A DNA stretch of 8,210 bases from Erysipelotrichia bacterium (GTDB taxonomy: Bacteria > Bacillota_I > Bacilli_A > Erysipelotrichales > Erysipelotrichaceae). A model generated the notes under the pieces. The model was not told the origin of the DNA. It was given only the letters and a program-made list of their open reading frames with translations, and searched no databases. Below, in pieces: positions 1-7,224 of the stretch. Numbering within the stretch: the stretch's first letter is position 1; the number at the start of each line of letters is the position of its first letter. Position numbers and translations under genes: made by a program. The DNA lies in contig SAAR01000153.1 of NCBI GenBank assembly GCA_009916335.1, forward strand, positions 1-8,210, given 5' to 3'.

Positions 1-3000
1 TTGTACCACCATGCATTTTTGTCAGAATAAATAAAACCTAAATCCGGACTCTCTTTTTGTATATATTCATTTTTTGTTATATCTTCAGGAACTTTTCTCA
101 AACCAATTTCAATTTCAAGGTCAGAACTTACAGTTGCTGCATACAGCATCCTTGTTTTTGGGGAATAAAAAGCAATAGTTATCCATCTATAATACACACA
201 TGCATTTGCGATAGGAACATCGGCATCGCCGTTACAACCATAGCAAGTATATGAAATATTATGATTATGGAAAATATTCTTTATTTTTTCGATGTAATCA
301 TTACGAAGATTGAGGGCTTGGGCAATCATAGACTCTAACATTTCTTTCAGAGATTCATGAGTGTCTTCTTGTGTCAGTATACGAGTGTAAAACTCTTTAG
401 ATTTGTGTCCCAAAAACTTACTCCAATTAGAATGCATCAATCCTATTGTGTTATTTTGAGCATAATAGCAAAAGCAATAATGCTCATATGTGAAACCAAT
501 TTCTATACCACGAATGGAATCATCAAAGCGATTATCCCATCGGAATGTAATATTTGAAAATCCGTTTAAGAGGATATCGGTTATGTGTATATATAGGTCG
601 TCATTGAGTACGAATGATGTTAATCGGTATTTCCATCCATTCCTTTTGGATGCATTGGTAAGCAATAAATCTTTCTCCCAATCGGTGCGAATGTAGTAAT
701 CTATAACTCCGTCATTGATAAAGCCTTGAGCAATTTGAATAAGTTGAGTGGCAAGTTTTGTGTGAACTTGCTCATCTTTCAATAAATAGTGTTCTATATA
801 AGTGCGGTTTTCTTTTCTAAGAAAGAAAGAACGTAAGTTGGTATCATTAAAAGATAAGTAATCTTTATAAAAAACCTGACATATCTTATTGTCTGGAATA
901 TATGCTATCAAGTCACACATAATTGCACGTTCTGATACAGACTTAGGTACGAGAACTTTAATGTTGGATACTTTTTCTTCGAAGTTAAACCATGGGCCAT
1001 TCTCTCCAGTATGAAACAAAGGACGTATTGCGCCCTCAAAGAATGCATAACCTTCCAATTCGGTTATGATTTTGAACAATACTTCATTGCCATAAACTGA
1101 TGCTTTTACCAATTCTTCTTTATATTGATCACTATCAGACAACAATCTTACATCAGAATCCATAGAAAGCAACTCCATCAATCCTATATTATGTTGTTCT
1201 GTATGTGTCTGCTGTTGCCTTTTCGTCAATTCTTCAAATAATCGGCAGCAACTGCAAAATGATTTGAAGTCATCAACTGTATTGCGAGCCATATTCCATG
1301 CAAAGCGAACCCAATAATGTAAATCGTTGGAGTTTGCGGAGTTAAGCATTATAGCATACATTACAGCTCTTTTGGTATAACTACCATCTAATACAGACCG
1401 CCATTCACCATCATTATCTGACCATCGCCAGGCGGGCTCAATCAGCGTATTCCAAGCACATGTAGATTTTAATGATAATAAAGCAGACAAATCATCTAGT
1501 CCAATTTCATTGAATGCTTCGACAAAAATTTCTGAAGAAACATATTGGTCAGATGACAATTCGCTAATCTTCCAAAAAAATTCAATCTTATCTTTATATA
1601 TGTCTTCAGAGAACCCACCCTTCTCACATAATTTTATGAAAAGGAAATTAGCGATAAAGCGTAATATTCCATTATCAGGCAGGCGTGTTGGTTTTGACTT
1701 TGCCCAAAATGAATCAATCCAAATTATATCAATATCACGTTTCCAATTTTCAGGAAGGTGAACTATCTTTTTCTCTATTTCAGCCTTGATATTTTCGAAG
1801 GATGTCAGTGGTTTACCTCGCGAATTCATCTTTAAGTAAATGTTTTCGCTGATATTATGTTTGCCCAAATCAAAGAAAGAAAATACAATATTGTCAATAT
1901 TCGGATAATCAAGTTTTTCGACTTTCACTCTCGTATGAATTACGTCTAACATTCGTAACATACTGTCAACAGTGGGATCCTGCTGCCAGTAATCCATAAA
2001 CCAAACCGAGTTGATGATAGCTTCACTTGGTTTTGATGAAGGAAAGCCAATCCATTTGTTTATGGTCACAGCATAGCAGAATTCAGTGGCTGCTCGTCTG
2101 GTTTCATAAATAAATTTTGGAGAATTTTCCTCATTCCATCGTTTATTACGATAGAGTGAGAGTAAAAACAATGTTGTGAGTCGCTGTTGGCCATCAATAG
2201 GAATGAAGGTCATAAGAGAATCTCCTGTTGAGGAGTGACGCTCTTCAACGGTACCAAAAACAATCTGAAAATCAATTTTATGATCAAGTCTATTTGAGAA
2301 TATATCGTTCAGAATGTTTGTTCGCACATCTTCAGCACGGGCATCTTCATTTTTACTTCGACCCTGTGCATAGTCGCGCTGAATCTTCGGAATAACAATG
2401 AAATCATAGGCATCAATTAACTTTGAATAGGTCATTATAGGTAAAGATTTACTTTGCTTATATTCTTGAATTGATGGTGTTTGATTATATTGAAAATCAA
2501 TAAAACAAGGTGAATTATATGTTTGTGAAGAAGTGTAATTTTCTGATTCTTCGTTTCCTTTTGGTTTTTGTCCAAAATAGTCAGTCAGAATCTCTTCAAT
2601 GCTCTTAAGGTACTCTTTTCTGTCAATGTCACTCCAGAAATCAAATTTGTTTTCCTTGTTTTCTACATTAATTTTTTCTGCACTTGTAAAGCTCTTTGTG
2701 AATACCATCATTGTACATGGAGGTACATAGTATCCCTCTGTTTGCTTTTTTATGACTACACTTCTTTTTTCAGTAAAGAGTTTTCTACCAATACTTTCAT
2801 TAATATGACTACTCAGTAGTGTAAGATTAGGAAGACTCATAATTGAGTCTTCATTAACAGCAATGAAAGGATCTGCATTTTTCTTCTGTTCTGAGTTTAG
2901 GCTTTCTTTTAACTTGTCACCAACTTTAGGGAAAGGCTCATCTATAAAACTACTCATACTACTGGCATAAGCGGCATTGTTTGGAGAGATATGCTCAATA

Positions 3001-4307
3001 TGCCAATTGCAATTATGATAGTCTTTGAAAGAAAATTTCGTAATATCTTTTATTTTGTTTTGCTCACCGGTTTTCTGATTTCCAAGCATAGCAATATTGA
3101 TAAGGAGCAACAACCTATTGGTCTGATTTTTGTGGCTGTCATATCTAAAGCTCATAAGAAACGAATTGTCAATTTCTTGATCCCAACCAATAGAACGCAT
3201 ACATTCCAATTTAAGGTAATCTAGAAATTCTGTCTTCGTGCCTGCCGTTTCGTATTGTTTGAAAATAGGGGTAATCTCCCTACCTATTGCTCTTAGGTAG
3301 CCTATAAGGTTGTGTATTTCAGGATTGGCATACCAACCTTCAAAACAATGGAATATCTGCATACATCTATTCCATTCTTCTGTGGCTTTAGAGATTCTGT
3401 TTGATGTGTCCGCTTCACCAACTTTATCCTTGAAATAAAAATATGTGCGATATTTGTCTTCATTATGCCGATTATTGCCGCTTAGAGTCTGCATTAATTC
3501 AAAAATGAATCCAATGCATGAGGTTGGCTTTGGAGTAGAATTAAGAAATGCCCAAAAGTCATCCTCGCGGAGTCGTCGTTCAACGGCATCAAATTCTTCC
3601 GCTAACAGGCTTTGTCTAAGTTTGCCTTCTGTGTTAACAGAACCATAAGAGCCCAAAAATATTGCTTTGATCAACTCAGAATTCGTCAAAGGTATTTTCC
3701 CGCTATTTAGATTCTTAAAAGTGTCAAGTTCTCGGTCTTTCTCAACATTATGCCATATAAAACGAAGAGAGTCTGTGAAATCAGAAGGAAACTGTTGTTT
3801 TGCATTAAACCAATTTAATATAAATAATTTCGCAGCGAATAAATGAAAAAGTTCTACATTCTTTTTGGCTAATTCAAATTTATCCCATTTTCTCTCTACA
3901 TATTGGTTCCATTTCTTGTGGTTTGAAATATCTTCGCAGTAATCCCCGTTAAGACAATATTTTTCTATTTGATCCAAACAAGCAGGGCGTTCGTATTCCA
4001 ATTTAAACGGTGTCTTTTTATTCAGACATAGCATAATAAGCCAGATTGTAGTCAAACGTTGTTGTCCATCTACAATTCTATATTGGACACTATTATCATT
4101 ACCTACGCTTCTTACCACTAATGGTTGTAGACAGTAAAAATCATCACTACATTTATTACATAAGAAATCATGTATATCTTCCAATAAATCTTCCACTTGA
4201 CTTCTAGTCCATCTGTAGCCACGTTGGTAGCTGGGTATAAAGAATGAATCACCTATTATGGATGAAATTGATAATAATTCGTTGTTATTATGCTTGTTTG
4301 TAGACAT
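1..4307 (-). CDS. Giant tandem DUF262 protein with internal DUF1524 (GmrSD-like), 3' end outside window
   Basis: The reading frame opens at ATG 4307-4305 and stays open to the left edge, giving 1435 codons with no stop seen. Module 1: a DUF262 N-terminus with FIPSYQRGYRW (residues 23-33) and IVDGQQRLTT (78-87), then a DUF1524 HNH-type domain with WHIEHISPNN (435-443 region, His436 and His439) and the conserved LPNLTLL plus FTEKR stretch (about 492-515). Module 2, after a linker of about 60 residues: a second DUF262 with IPKIQRDYAQGR (639-650), IDGQQRLTTLF (704 on) and MNSRGKPLTSFE (827-838). No HNH motif is visible in the remaining 600 residues. In GmrSD, BrxU and SspE, DUF262 is the nucleotide-binding, ParB-like part and DUF1524 cuts DNA, restricting modified phage DNA. 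I infer a similar role here. Met625 (2435) sits at the natural start of module 2, so internal initiation is possible. The gene lies 29 nt after the exonuclease gene and is probably co-transcribed with it. Confidence 0.9.
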   Translation of the reverse strand, partial: MSTNKHNNNELLSISSIIGDSFFIPSYQRGYRWTRSQVEDLLEDIHDFLCNKCSDDFYCLQPLVVRSVGNDNSVQYRIVDGQQRLTTIWLIMLCLNKKTPFKLEYERPACLDQIEKYCLNGDYCEDISNHKKWNQYVERKWDKFELAKKNVELFHLFAAKLFILNWFNAKQQFPSDFTDSLRFIWHNVEKDRELDTFKNLNSGKIPLTNSELIKAIFLGSYGSVNTEGKLRQSLLAEEFDAVERRLREDDFWAFLNSTPKPTSCIGFIFELMQTLSGNNRHNEDKYRTYFYFKDKVGEADTSNRISKATEEWNRCMQIFHCFEGWYANPEIHNLIGYLRAIGREITPIFKQYETAGTKTEFLDYLKLECMRSIGWDQEIDNSFLMSFRYDSHKNQTNRLLLLINIAMLGNQKTGEQNKIKDITKFSFKDYHNCNWHIEHISPNNAAYASSMSSFIDEPFPKVGDKLKESLNSEQKKNADPFIAVNEDSIMSLPNLTLLSSHINESIGRKLFTEKRSVVIKKQTEGYYVPPCTMMVFTKSFTSAEKINVENKENKFDFWSDIDRKEYLKSIEEILTDYFGQKPKGNEESENYTSSQTYNSPCFIDFQYNQTPSIQEYKQSKSLPIMTYSKLIDAYDFIVIPKIQRDYAQGRSKNEDARAEDVRTNILNDIFSNRLDHKIDFQIVFGTVEERHSSTGDSLMTFIPIDGQQRLTTLFLLSLYRNKRWNEENSPKFIYETRRAATEFCYAVTINKWIGFPSSKPSEAIINSVWFMDYWQQDPTVDSMLRMLDVIHTRVKVEKLDYPNIDNIVFSFFDLGKHNISENIYLKMNSRGKPLTSFENIKAEIEKKIVHLPENWKRDIDIIWIDSFWAKSKPTRLPDNGILRFIANFLFIKLCEKGGFSEDIYKDKIEFFWKISELSSDQYVSSEIFVEAFNEIGLDDLSALLSLKSTCAWNTLIEPAWRWSDNDGEWRSVLDGSYTKRAVMYAIMLNSANSNDLHYWVRFAWNMARNTVDDFKSFCSCCRLFEELTKRQQQTHTEQHNIGLMELLSMDSDVRLLSDSDQYKEELVKASVYGNEVLFKIITELEGYAFFEGAIRPLFHTGENGPWFNFEEKVSNIKVLVPKSVSERAIMCDLIAYIPDNKICQVFYKDYLSFNDTNLRSFFLRKENRTYIEHYLLKDEQVHTKLATQLIQIAQGFINDGVIDYYIRTDWEKDLLLTNASKRNGWKYRLTSFVLNDDLYIHITDILLNGFSNITFRWDNRFDDSIRGIEIGFTYEHYCFCYYAQNNTIGLMHSNWSKFLGHKSKEFYTRILTQEDTHESLKEMLESMIAQALNLRNDYIEKIKNIFHNHNISYTCYGCNGDADVPIANACVYYRWITIAFYSPKTRMLYAATVSSDLEIEIGLRKVPEDITKNEYIQKESPDLGFIYSDKNAWWY

Positions 4308-4336
4308 AGTTTAAATTATTTGACATTATGAAAATG

Positions 4337-4858
4337 TTATTCGTATAATACACTATCTTCCACCTCTCTAAGAAACAGCCTTGCACACATCTCTGCATCA
4401 TCACCAGCGCGGTGATGTGTACCTTCAGGGATGTTGAGTTGATCGCAGAGGTAACCAAGGGTATTGCATCCAAAATCATAAACTTGTCGGGCTGTTTTAA
4501 GAGAACATTGCCATTGTAAATCTGGAAGATGTATATGGTAGAGTTCGGCTGAGCGTTCAAGGCAACTGCGGTCGAATGGAGCATTGTGTGCTACAAAGGT
4601 ATTAAACTCATCGAGGTACAAACGCTCAATCTCTTCCCAGACTTCGGGGAAAGAAGGTGAGGTTTCTGTATCTTCGGGCTGAATGCCATGACATTTGATA
4701 TTCCAATATGAATAAGCATTATCCTCTGGCTGAACCAACCATGAACGTGTTTCTACTACCTCACCATTACGAACAACACAAATACCAACTTCGCAAATGG
4801 AAGCTCGTTTAGGTGAAGCGGTTTCGAAGTCAATCGCTATAAAATTCAGATTATTCAT
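4337..4858 (-). CDS. DnaQ-like DEDDh 3'-5' exonuclease
   Basis: This 173-residue protein is essentially a bare exonuclease domain. Exo I is FIAIDFETA with catalytic Asp10 and Glu12. Exo II is VAHNAPFD with Asp96. Exo III is HRAGDDA with His149 and Asp154. All the DEDDh metal-binding and catalytic residues are therefore present. The family includes the DNA polymerase III epsilon subunit, RNase T and oligoribonuclease-like enzymes that degrade single-stranded DNA or RNA from the 3' end with two metal ions. No polymerase-binding tail or BRCT domain is seen, so a stand-alone nuclease is more likely than a replicative proofreader. The start overlaps the end of the upstream WYL gene by 8 nt, which points to translational coupling. 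The gene is followed closely by the DUF262 gene. The true substrate cannot be read from the sequence. Confidence 0.92.
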   Translation of the reverse strand: MNNLNFIAIDFETASPKRASICEVGICVVRNGEVVETRSWLVQPEDNAYSYWNIKCHGIQPEDTETSPSFPEVWEEIERLYLDEFNTFVAHNAPFDRSCLERSAELYHIHLPDLQWQCSLKTARQVYDFGCNTLGYLCDQLNIPEGTHHRAGDDAEMCARLFLREVEDSVLYE

Positions 4859-5822
4859 GTGACTGTATTTTATAGTATGTCAACATATTTTCTGCGAATC
4901 GCTTCATTTCATTACGAACGGATACAGGTTCAATAACTTCGATTTGGTGTGCTTGCGCTAAAAGCATTTGCAAGAAATCATAAGTGGGTCGCACATCGAA
5001 AGAGAAAAGAGTAGATTCTTCATCGCTGCTAATTTCTTGCTGTGATGAATGCAATGGAAGGGAACGGAGGTAATCAGGGGCATTCCAATATGCTCGCACT
5101 ATAATATGCTCTATATCCTCATTTGTATTGGGAATGATGCCACAACAACCATCATAGTAATCCTCGATAGAGAAATCCTTATCAATCTCGAACTTCTTTT
5201 GAGTAACAGTTACGTTAGATATTCTATCTAATCCATATACTCGATATATAGGTCTGTCGTAAGTCTTTCCTCTTTTTTCTGCTTCTGTTTTCTTCCAGGC
5301 ATAATATGGATTTCGACCTATAACATACCATCTCTGCTTGAATATGCGAAGATAGTATGGTTCAATCTCGAATTTATTTTCGTAATCCTTTCCGAATCCT
5401 TGATGAGTGATTTCAACCACATATCCATTACGCATAGCCTGAGCGAATGTAGTCAGCCAAATGTTGCCAGATGGAACATTTTCAAAAATGATACGTCCTT
5501 CTAATTTTTTATCGGCTTGTATTTGATTGAGCGTAGCGTATGAGTCGATTAGCCAACTCCGAAGGCTATCTCCCTCCAATCTTTCCGGTTCATCGATATA
5601 GTATTTATAACCACCTTTGACATCACACTCTATATAGACATCAAAGATATCCTTGATTGCCTTGCGGTGATTATGGAAGGTTCTCAATGGGAGTTCATCT
5701 CCTTCGCCATAACTCAAACAGCTTTCTATCCAAAGATTATTGATCTCCTCAAAAGTCAAGCGTTTGTGTCGCCTGAGGGTATCAATGAGCCAAATGTATC
5801 GTCCAAAGATATTTGATGCCAT
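4851..5822 (-). CDS. WYL-domain transcriptional regulator
   Basis: The protein has 323 residues, a usual length for WYL regulators. Residues 1-75 form a predicted helix-turn-helix region: the helical segment IWLIDTLRRHKRLTFEEINN, then LRTFHNHRKAI, typical of DeoR-like winged-helix N-termini. Residues about 120-213 form the WYL domain with the signature QRWYVIGR (163-170) and YGLDRIS (196-202). Residues about 236-315 match the WCX C-terminal extension. WYL proteins are thought to sense nucleic acid or nucleotide ligands and commonly repress or activate phage-defence operons. It is the first gene of a three-gene unit and overlaps the exonuclease gene by 8 nt. Control of its own operon from the promoter just upstream is therefore a reasonable inference. 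The start at 5822 lies about 30 nt after a good -7 element, which supports it. Confidence 0.93.
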   Translation of the reverse strand: MASNIFGRYIWLIDTLRRHKRLTFEEINNLWIESCLSYGEGDELPLRTFHNHRKAIKDIFDVYIECDVKGGYKYYIDEPERLEGDSLRSWLIDSYATLNQIQADKKLEGRIIFENVPSGNIWLTTFAQAMRNGYVVEITHQGFGKDYENKFEIEPYYLRIFKQRWYVIGRNPYYAWKKTEAEKRGKTYDRPIYRVYGLDRISNVTVTQKKFEIDKDFSIEDYYDGCCGIIPNTNEDIEHIIVRAYWNAPDYLRSLPLHSSQQEISSDEESTLFSFDVRPTYDFLQMLLAQAHQIEVIEPVSVRNEMKRFAENMLTYYKIQSHE

Positions 5823-5853
5823 AGTAATTACTTTTAAAGATTAAATACTGCTG

Positions 5854-5861
5854 CAAAGGTA
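5854..5861 (-). promoter_or_regulatory. Bacteroidetes -7 promoter element for the WYL-exonuclease-DUF262 operon
   Basis: Read on the minus strand this is TACCTTTG, a perfect match to the Bacteroidetes TAnnTTTG -7 consensus. It lies 32 nt before the WYL start codon, leaving a short leader. No clear -33 TTG box is visible at the usual spacing, only a T-rich stretch near 5876-5879. It sits 8 nt beyond the last stop of the decayed coding region to its right, so it fits as the start of a separate transcription unit. Confidence 0.55.
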
Positions 5862-5869
5862 CTTATAAT

Positions 5870-6411
5870 CTATGTAAAATCGTGGCATAGGATTCTAAAA
5901 GATTCATCCACAGCCGATAAATCTCCATTTTTGCGTAAAAAATATGCTGTTCACCATCTGTGTTTACTGATTTTGGCTAAAAGATTGTTTGCAATTCCAA
6001 CAAACCATGTGATTCCATCTTTTTTTAGTTGACCATGAGAAACTAATTCGATTTCCTTTGGCGTATTCGTACAATGCCATAAAACAATTGAAGCATATCA
6101 TATTTTGATATAATACAAGGTATCATTGTAGCCAAATTAAGACTTAGAGGTTCTTACTTATGATGTAAAGCGTAATCCGTCACAGCACAAAAGTCTGCTT
6201 TTCTTTTAAAATTGTATTTACCAATCAAAATATGGTGATTATCTACAAACCTAACAGCTACACAGCTATCCACTCATTACCATTTAGGCTTTCATGGAAA
6301 TATTCTTGATATGGAGTATTGCACTTATAGCATAAGCATTCTCCGTTTGGTGTATGTATGCGTATTCCACACTTGCAACAAAAATTGAATGATAATTTCT
6401 GCGCCAGTCTA
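5870..6411 (-). pseudogene. Decayed 3' continuation of the FtsZ-C-like gene: zinc-ribbon segment and shifted downstream frames
   Basis: Coding-looking sequence continues past the TAG at 6409 but changes frame several times. From the A8 run to the TAG at 6258 one frame gives a cysteine-rich segment (FCCKCG, then CLCYKC about 10 residues later, then YQEYFHESLNGNEWIAV), which is zinc-ribbon-like. After a direct-repeat step at 6254-6268 another frame continues naturally as VRFVDNHHILIGKYNF and on to TAA at 6154, then reads EPLSLNLATMIPCIISKYD. A further one-base shift near 6095 leads to IVLWHCTNTPKEIELVSHGQ and KKDGITWFVGIANN, a TGA at 5951, and RKNGDLSAVDESFRILC ending at TAG 5870. Each piece reads like protein and the breaks join sensibly. 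I therefore infer the broken tail of the gene starting at 6843. Separate small genes or sequencing indels are alternatives. I do not recognise the family of the tail. Confidence 0.5.
6254..6268. repeat. 7-bp direct repeat (ACAGCTA) with 8-bp offset, frame-breaking
   Basis: ACAGCTA occurs at 6254-6260 and again at 6262-6268 with one base between, so the step is 8 bp. Removing one 8-bp unit joins the zinc-ribbon frame (GNEWIAV) to the next coding-looking frame (VRFVDNHH). A recent slipped-strand duplication explains this well. Confidence 0.5.
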
Positions 6412-6843
6412 TTTTTTTTGAACGTTAGATGCAATTATTAGGGCTTGAACTTTAGAATCCTCAGAATTGTTTTCGCTAATTCCCCATATAAATGATGTGG
6501 AGGAAGGGAACATTTCTGCAAACTGAGTTATTGAATCCATTTCAATTATCATGAGTGGTTCTTTCTGTGGATATATCAGTTTTAGTATAACTTTTTCAGC
6601 TGAAAAAAGATTGTGGTCAGGTGCTACACTGCATGTATGCATAACAGCATCTTCTATTGCATTACTAATACGATTAGTACCAGAGCCTAAACCAACTAAT
6701 ATAATTGTGTTTACTGAACCTGAAATAACCTGATGTAATTCTTCAACTCCCACATTTACAATACCATTGCAGACATTGAACATGTGTTCAACCTCTACAA
6801 TGATATCATCTGTAGGGTGAGTATAGAATCTATTTCTCATCAT
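6409..6843 (-). CDS. FtsZ C-terminal-domain-like protein (possibly truncated by a frameshift)
   Basis: This 144-residue protein follows the pattern of the FtsZ C-terminal domain. It has a glycine-rich helix start (ILVGLGSGTNRISNAIEDAV, residues about 48-67, compare GxGxAxGxxRxxxAxxxAI in FtsZ). A strand follows with AEKVILKLIY where FtsZ has GAxGxLVNIT. Then come an acidic MIIEMDSITQFAE helix, FIWGISEN where FtsZ has IIFGxxxD, and a final VQALIIASN strand where FtsZ has VTVIATG. The FtsZ GTPase domain and its GGGTG(S/T)G loop are absent, so it cannot be a normal division FtsZ. The family call is pattern-based and uncertain. It starts 8 nt after the Asp-box gene. It ends QKK-stop exactly in an A8 run, beyond which a zinc-ribbon-like segment lies in the +1 frame, so the present C-terminus may be artificial. 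Confidence 0.65.
   Translation of the reverse strand: MMRNRFYTHPTDDIIVEVEHMFNVCNGIVNVGVEELHQVISGSVNTIILVGLGSGTNRISNAIEDAVMHTCSVAPDHNLFSAEKVILKLIYPQKEPLMIIEMDSITQFAEMFPSSTSFIWGISENNSEDSKVQALIIASNVQKK
6412..6419 (-). other. A8 homopolymer at the end of the FtsZ-C-like ORF (possible slippage site)
   Basis: On the coding strand the run reads CAAAAAAAATAG, so the FtsZ-C-like ORF stops directly after eight A. With seven A the frame continues as QKNRLAQK into the zinc-ribbon-like segment. A runs of this length are known sites for RNA polymerase slippage, phase variation and sequencing error. The sequence alone does not tell which applies. Confidence 0.45.
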
Positions 6844-6851
6844 TGTTGATT

Positions 6852-7088
6852 TTAGCGTTTTCGTAAAATCCAGCTTCGACCATCATTGGTTGAAAAGAAC
6901 AATCCCTTGTTTGTAGTACCTAGGATTTCTTTACCATTATCCATTAAATCACTAAATTGTCCAGTGTTTGAATTTCCATTGAAACGTATAACCCAACTTC
7001 GTCCACTGTTTGTTGAAAACTCAATTTTTGCTGGATTGCTTGGACAAATACGAATCAATTCTTTACTGCGACTAATCATTGTAGGCAT
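6852..7088 (-). CDS. Small two-Asp-box protein (BNR/sialidase-type repeat)
   Basis: The protein has 78 residues and carries two near-identical Asp-box motifs, STNSGRSW (residues 25-32) and STNDGRSW (66-73), 41 residues apart. Each follows an aliphatic-aromatic strand (KIEF, KGLFF). This is the S-x-N/D-x-G-x-x-W turn found in blades of sialidase-like beta-propellers. Two motifs would make only one to two blades, so the protein must oligomerise, act as a partner of another protein, or form some other small beta fold. There is no signal peptide or membrane segment, so it is probably cytoplasmic. That is unusual for Asp-box proteins, many of which are secreted. It is sandwiched between the two FtsZ-C-like coding regions and lies 8 nt from the next start, which implies a shared transcript and function. 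The exact role is unknown. Confidence 0.75.
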   Translation of the reverse strand: MPTMISRSKELIRICPSNPAKIEFSTNSGRSWVIRFNGNSNTGQFSDLMDNGKEILGTTNKGLFFSTNDGRSWILRKR

Positions 7089-7094
7089 AATACT

Positions 7095-7199
7095 TTATTT
7101 TTTGATTATAATTGCTGCCTCCGTATAACGGTCTTTGGCTTCTCCGAGAATTAAATTCCACCGCAAAGATATAGTATAGGCTATGCCATATTGCTTCAT
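7095..7199 (-). CDS. Possible 34-residue small ORF
   Basis: This is an ATG-started ORF of 34 codons (begins MKQYGIAYTISLRWNLILGE, ends EAAIIIKK). It begins 25 nt after the stop of the FtsZ-C-like piece and stops 6 nt before the Asp-box gene start. It fits the tight operon spacing and has a plausible amphipathic composition. However, it contains a perfect -7-like element (7164-7171), and a promoter there would leave the ORF untranscribed by it. It could equally be chance or a remnant. No family recognised. Confidence 0.3.
   Translation of the reverse strand: MKQYGIAYTISLRWNLILGEAKDRYTEAAIIIKK
7164..7171 (-). promoter_or_regulatory. Candidate -7 promoter element ahead of the Asp-box gene
   Basis: The minus strand reads TATCTTTG, a match to TAnnTTTG, 76 nt before the Asp-box start. 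No clear -33 element is seen. The element lies inside the possible 34-residue ORF, so only one of the two readings may be real. Confidence 0.3.
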
Positions 7200-7224
7200 A
7201 TCATTTCACCAAGCTTTAAAATAG

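Noticed and set aside
2400..2450. A gene boundary between the two DUF262 modules
   Set aside because: The frame is continuous through this stretch with no stop codon and no promoter-like element, so a fusion is the simpler reading, though Met625 is kept as a possible internal start.
57..3648. Several plus-strand ORFs of 60-83 codons across the left half
   Set aside because: All lie antisense to the continuous DUF262 frame, have irregular composition and show no motif.
4288..5231. Short ORFs overlapping the exonuclease and WYL genes (minus-strand frame 4288-4584, plus-strand frame 5049-5231)
   Set aside because: They are covered by strongly supported genes with catalytic or domain motifs in another frame.
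6551..7128. Plus-strand ORFs opposite the FtsZ-C-like and Asp-box genes
   Set aside because: They are antisense shadows. The minus-strand frames carry the recognisable motifs.
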